Origin: Anagrus nilaparvatae
Taxonomy: Eukaryota; Arthropoda; Insecta; Hymenoptera; Mymaridae
Length of the DNA stretch: 64,000 bases
Direction of reading: 5' to 3'
Assembly (NCBI GenBank): GCA_022575985.1
Contig: JAKSXM010000288.1
Coordinates: forward strand, 2,135,501 to 2,199,500
Below are positions 60,849 to 64,000 of this stretch, piece after piece. The position numbers and the translations under genes are program-made. Every line of letters starts with the position of its first letter. Within the stretch, counting starts at the first letter, position 1. The notes below the pieces were generated by a model. It ran no database searches and was not told the origin of the DNA. It saw nothing but the letters and a program-made list of their open reading frames with translations.

Positions 60849-62345
60849 GGTAAAAAAGAAAAAAATTCTGTTTTGTTTGAATATTTAAAAAAAAATTTTT
60901 TTGTTCTACAGAAGTTTACAAGGTATTTGAAGTACTATTTCCATTACAAAAGTTGTTTGACGTATTTAAAATAATTTTATTTTTTTTTCTAATTGATTTT
61001 TTTTTTAATTGTTTATGAGTCTCTATGTAAAATGTAAGTTATAAATTAACATGTTCTGATAAATTTTTTAAATTATTTTTTCGAATTATTTAAAAAGTAA
61101 TTTTATATTAGTATAAATAATTAATTATTAATTTTTTGAATTATAAAAAAATTTATATTTAGGGTGATGAAACCAATTAATGACCAAAGTGTTAACAAGG
61201 TCATTTTAGCGCTTAGAGGTGGATTACTAGCGGGGGTACTTGGTAAAGCTTGAATTCGAAAGAGTGGAAGTGTTCGATTGAACGAGTCTTTAAATAGTCC
61301 AGACGGATTTAATAAATCATTAGGGTTTATAACAGATTGGATTATTACCATCTCTAAACGCTATTGTAAATACTTGTCCAAAATTACAGAATAACAGTCT
61401 ATGGCCTGAAATACTTATTTTTTACAGTATATGTTATGTAAATTTCTGAATTACAGAATAGACATTATATTTTTATATCGAGGGGTAGTTAACTTTTAGT
61501 ACAATTTAAAAAATTACTTTTAGATATAATTACGGAGGTTTTTGGGTACGCTGAGCTCAAATTCGGTTACAAAATTCAAAAACTTCGAATAATTAACCCC
61601 AAAAAACTCCAAGTACCGCAGTCAAAAATAATTAATAAAAATTATTAAAAATATTAGTATGTTAACCGAAAATCTCGGTTTTGGGGTCAATTAATAGGAA
61701 TTTTGAAATGGGCTAATAAAATTCTTGGAAGGTGCGGATATGAATAATTAATTTTTAGACTTTTACTAATCTAGTAAATTACTAAATTACGTTGGTTATC
61801 CAGCAATCCAGAACCACAGAAAACTATCAGTGCACCTAGAGGCGAAAAATTCTACTTTTATTTTTTCTTAGTCGATAGCATTAAATTACTTTACTTTGTC
61901 AAAGCATTTTATAAATTTTTTTATTTTAAAAATTAAATTTACTTATTTTTCTTAATGCAGGTATTAAATTCCATTTTTAATTTGTAAGGTTACAAATAAA
62001 CCTTCGTTTTGAATTGCCAGAAATTGCATCTCTTGTAAATAAAAAATATTTACTTTATTTATTTTTTTTGATAATGTTTTTTTATTATCTTAAACTAGAG
62101 TATAAAATGATATTTTCACATATATTTTTATTATTATTAAATTAAGTTTTGCAAGAGTGTTTGTTATTAAACGTATTATCTAGCCAAAAAATTACATTAT
62201 TATAAAATTTTATAATTAATTTTCAATTAATTATGTTTAATTATAAATTACTTTGTTGTATTTTATTCTTTTGTTTTTTAAAAAGTAAGTAAATAAACAG
62301 TGTTAAAAGTTACTCCGGTAAATTTACGAAAAAAAATATGTAGTA
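60849..62345. other. Spacer with an unexplained GC-richer patch
   Basis: AT-rich, except 61160-61360, which is distinctly richer in G+C and carries a 76-codon minus-strand frame (61351-61121) with unremarkable, possibly once-coding composition (QALPSTPASNPPLSAKMT). I do not recognise it. The rest shows no exon signals. It may be intergenic or an intron of the lipase gene downstream. Confidence 0.4.
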
Positions 62346-63431
62346 CAGAGCTGGGCAAGACTGGCATGCTCATTGCTAGTCTATGAAGAAACTGGTACGA
62401 AATTCGTCTTAAAATGGCTGTGGCACGGAAATTTTGAAAAATGATCTGTTTAAAAAAGGTTCTATAATCGAATCGATCGGAAAGGTCGCATAAAACTGTG
62501 TTACAGAATTTTTAGAAACTGATCCGTCCTTGACTTTTCTTGAAACTGCAAAAATTTCAAAACTTGACGTTTTTAATTTTCCATTTTAACTATTCAGAGC
62601 AGATTTTTAACTGTTCTCCCAAATAATAAAAATTCGTATGTATTTAAATATTTTTTTAATTCTTTAATTATTCTAGATGTCAATTTAATCGTTAAGTTTC
62701 CGGAATTTTTTGTCTTAATTTTTTTCTGGGTTAATTTGTTTAAGTTTTTATTTGTTTCTTCTTCCTGAACAAAATTAAATAATCTTTATACATTTTTTTA
62801 TGATTTAGAAAGTACCTATTTATTAACTATTTACATTAAATTCAATTGGCATATTTATTGGTACAGACCTGGCGTGGAAACTCATTTCGTAGAAAAATTT
62901 TATCCTTAATAGGTCAATTGAATTTTACAACGGGTATTAATGTTTTATTGTGTCGCTGAACACGAATAAGATACCAATTTTTACAAAAAAATCATGCTTT
63001 TTTGCGGTATTACTTTATGCTTTAAAATATATTAAATATCAAGGGCGAAAAGTTTTGGTACTAGTAATGTCATCGAAAATTCCGTGCTGAGTTTCAGGCT
63101 TTGAGCACTCGTACTAGCAAAGAAGATATATACTACGTAATCTTCTTTGGTACTAGAGATCACACTAGTTCTAAAACTTTTGCACCCTTGAGATACTTAA
63201 TATACTATTTAAATAATAAAATAATAATTTAATACGACGATAATGAAACGGATGATTGAAAATGGAAAGTTTTGAAATTTTGGAGGTTTTAGAAAAAGTT
63301 AAAGATGGATCAGTTTTCAAAAAATCTGTGCCACGGGTACGGAAAGTCACCAAACTGAACCGTTTCTAACTTCTTTGTTAGCAAATGAAACGAGAACTGC
63401 GTGCCAAATTCGCTGTTTTTGCCCACCTCTG
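62346..63431. mobile_element. hAT-like foldback element, CAGAGSTGGGCAA ends
   Basis: The left end is CAGAGCTGGGCAAGACTGGC; the right end, read on the minus strand, is CAGAGGTGGGCAAAAACAGC. CAGAG/CAGTG-type ends are typical of hAT elements. The 8-bp flanks ATGTAGTA and AAATAGTT match at 5 of 8 positions, consistent with a decayed hAT-type target duplication. The inverted arms extend about 180-245 bp (matching blocks GTGGCACG, GAAAACTGATCC/GAAACTGATCC, AAAATTTCAAAACTT). There is no transposase frame. It lies 281 bp upstream of the lipase exon, probably in an intron, and contains a further palindrome at 63040-63190. Confidence 0.75.
63040..63190. mobile_element. Small palindromic element inside the hAT-like element
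   Basis: 151 bp with inverted ends CAAGGGCGAAAAGTTTTGGT and, on the minus strand, CAAGGGTGCAAAAGTTTTAG. An inner palindrome lies around GCAAAGAAGATATATACTAC. It could be a nested MITE or part of the secondary structure of the surrounding element. No clear target duplication. Confidence 0.5.
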
Positions 63432-63712
63432 AAATAGTTTATGTGCAAAAAATTAGTAAACTTTCAAAAAATTCAAAAACTCAATTTTTTTTTTGTTAAT
63501 TTGCGAAAATATTTATGAATTTACAACTATTTTTTTGAATTTACAAAAAATATTTCAAATTTTTCTTAAATTTACTAAGAGGTATAATATTACGATTTTT
63601 TTCAATAATTTATCAATTTTTTCAAACTTTACTAGTTTTTCGGGAATGATTTTTTTCTATATCTACAAGTGCAGCTATGATAATATTATAAATTTAATTT
63701 CTTTTTTTTTAG

Positions 63713-64000
63713 GGGCAGTGCAAAAAAATTTAGATTTAAATAATTTAAAACAAATTTCAAATAATCAAAATGACACAAAATTTAAAGGATTGTGGCTTTT
63801 TGATGATGATGGTTTATTAGTAGAAATAGAAACGACAATATCATCTTTAATTGATTTTCAAGAAAATGTTGATAACAAAGTATTTTATAACATGTATACT
63901 AGAGCTAATCCAGATGGAATAAATTTTGTAATAAATGATAAAGAAAATCTCAAATTAACAAATTTTGATCCGGATAAAAAAACTTTTATTATTATTCATG
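63713..64000 (+). CDS. Lipase of the pancreatic lipase/phospholipase A1 family, internal exon, partial
   Basis: The exon starts after a TTTCTTTTTTTTTAG acceptor (AG at 63711-63712) in phase 2 and stays open to the window end: about 95 residues. The core reads KVFYNMYTRANPDGINFVIN, then LKLTNFDPDKKTFIIIH, which is the N-terminal signature of animal pancreatic-type lipases and insect phospholipase A1 (FxLYTRxNP ... F-x-P-x-K-x-T-x-x-I-x-H-G). The catalytic GxSxG serine, Asp and His would lie beyond the window. The preceding residues (GLWLFDDDGLLVEIE) resemble the usual linker between signal peptide and lipase domain in secreted members. The signal-peptide exon must lie upstream and was not identified. 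Secretion and triglyceride versus phospholipid preference are inferred from family only. Confidence 0.85.

Noticed and set aside
1..64000. tRNA, rRNA or other structured RNA genes
   Set aside because: No cloverleaf-sized GC-containing segment with tRNA A and B boxes or rRNA-like sequence was noticed by eye; a covariance-model search would be decisive.

Overview
The window is very AT-rich (about four fifths A+T by eye) eukaryotic nuclear DNA. Genes have short GT-AG introns of about 60-130 bp alongside a few longer ones. The gene content is animal: a BMP pseudoreceptor, a decapping cofactor, a RING/transmembrane E3 ligase, an SR-type splicing protein, a class I aldolase with alternative last exons of the kind known in insects, a secreted Tyr/Asp/Asn-rich protein and a lipase of the pancreatic/phospholipase A1 family. 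An insect is the best fit. The extreme AT content and compact introns would suit a parasitoid wasp, but that is inference only.

Layout. 1-30.9 kb has no exon I can support. It is AT-rich sequence with dispersed inverted-repeat transposons, and it is probably intergenic DNA and/or the long 5' intron of the gene that follows. 30.9-33.1 kb (+) holds the last two coding exons of a BAMBI homologue; its signal-peptide exon was not found. 36.7-39.1 kb (-) is a complete four-exon DCP1 gene. 41.1-42.8 kb (+) is a complete four-exon RNFT1/2-type E3 ligase, divergent from DCP1 across about 2 kb. 46.2-47.8 kb (-) is ARL6IP4 with a probable 5' UTR intron. 50.8-55.2 kb (+) is fructose-bisphosphate aldolase with a candidate upstream 5' UTR exon and two mutually exclusive 3'-terminal exons. 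59.7-60.2 kb (-) is a small single-exon secreted protein I do not recognise. 63.7 kb to the end (+) is an internal exon of a lipase that runs off the window.

Mobile DNA. The space between genes holds many small non-autonomous elements recognisable by inverted ends: a piggyBac-like MITE with intact TTAA duplications, a TA-flanked MITE with perfect 25-bp ends, a hAT-like foldback with CAGAGSTGGGCAA ends, a TA-flanked foldback with arms of about 594 bp split by a second 1.37-kb element, a hairpin family in three copies, and two elements that share their ends but carry different internal tandem arrays.

The genes do not form a pathway. DCP1 (mRNA decay) and ARL6IP4 (splicing) are housekeeping RNA factors, RNFT is an ER-membrane ubiquitin ligase, aldolase is glycolytic, and BAMBI modulates BMP signalling. 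The least explained items are the secreted Tyr-rich protein, the paired array-bearing elements at 56-58.3 kb, and the long foldback with its nested insertion. No bacterial, viral or CRISPR-like system was seen.
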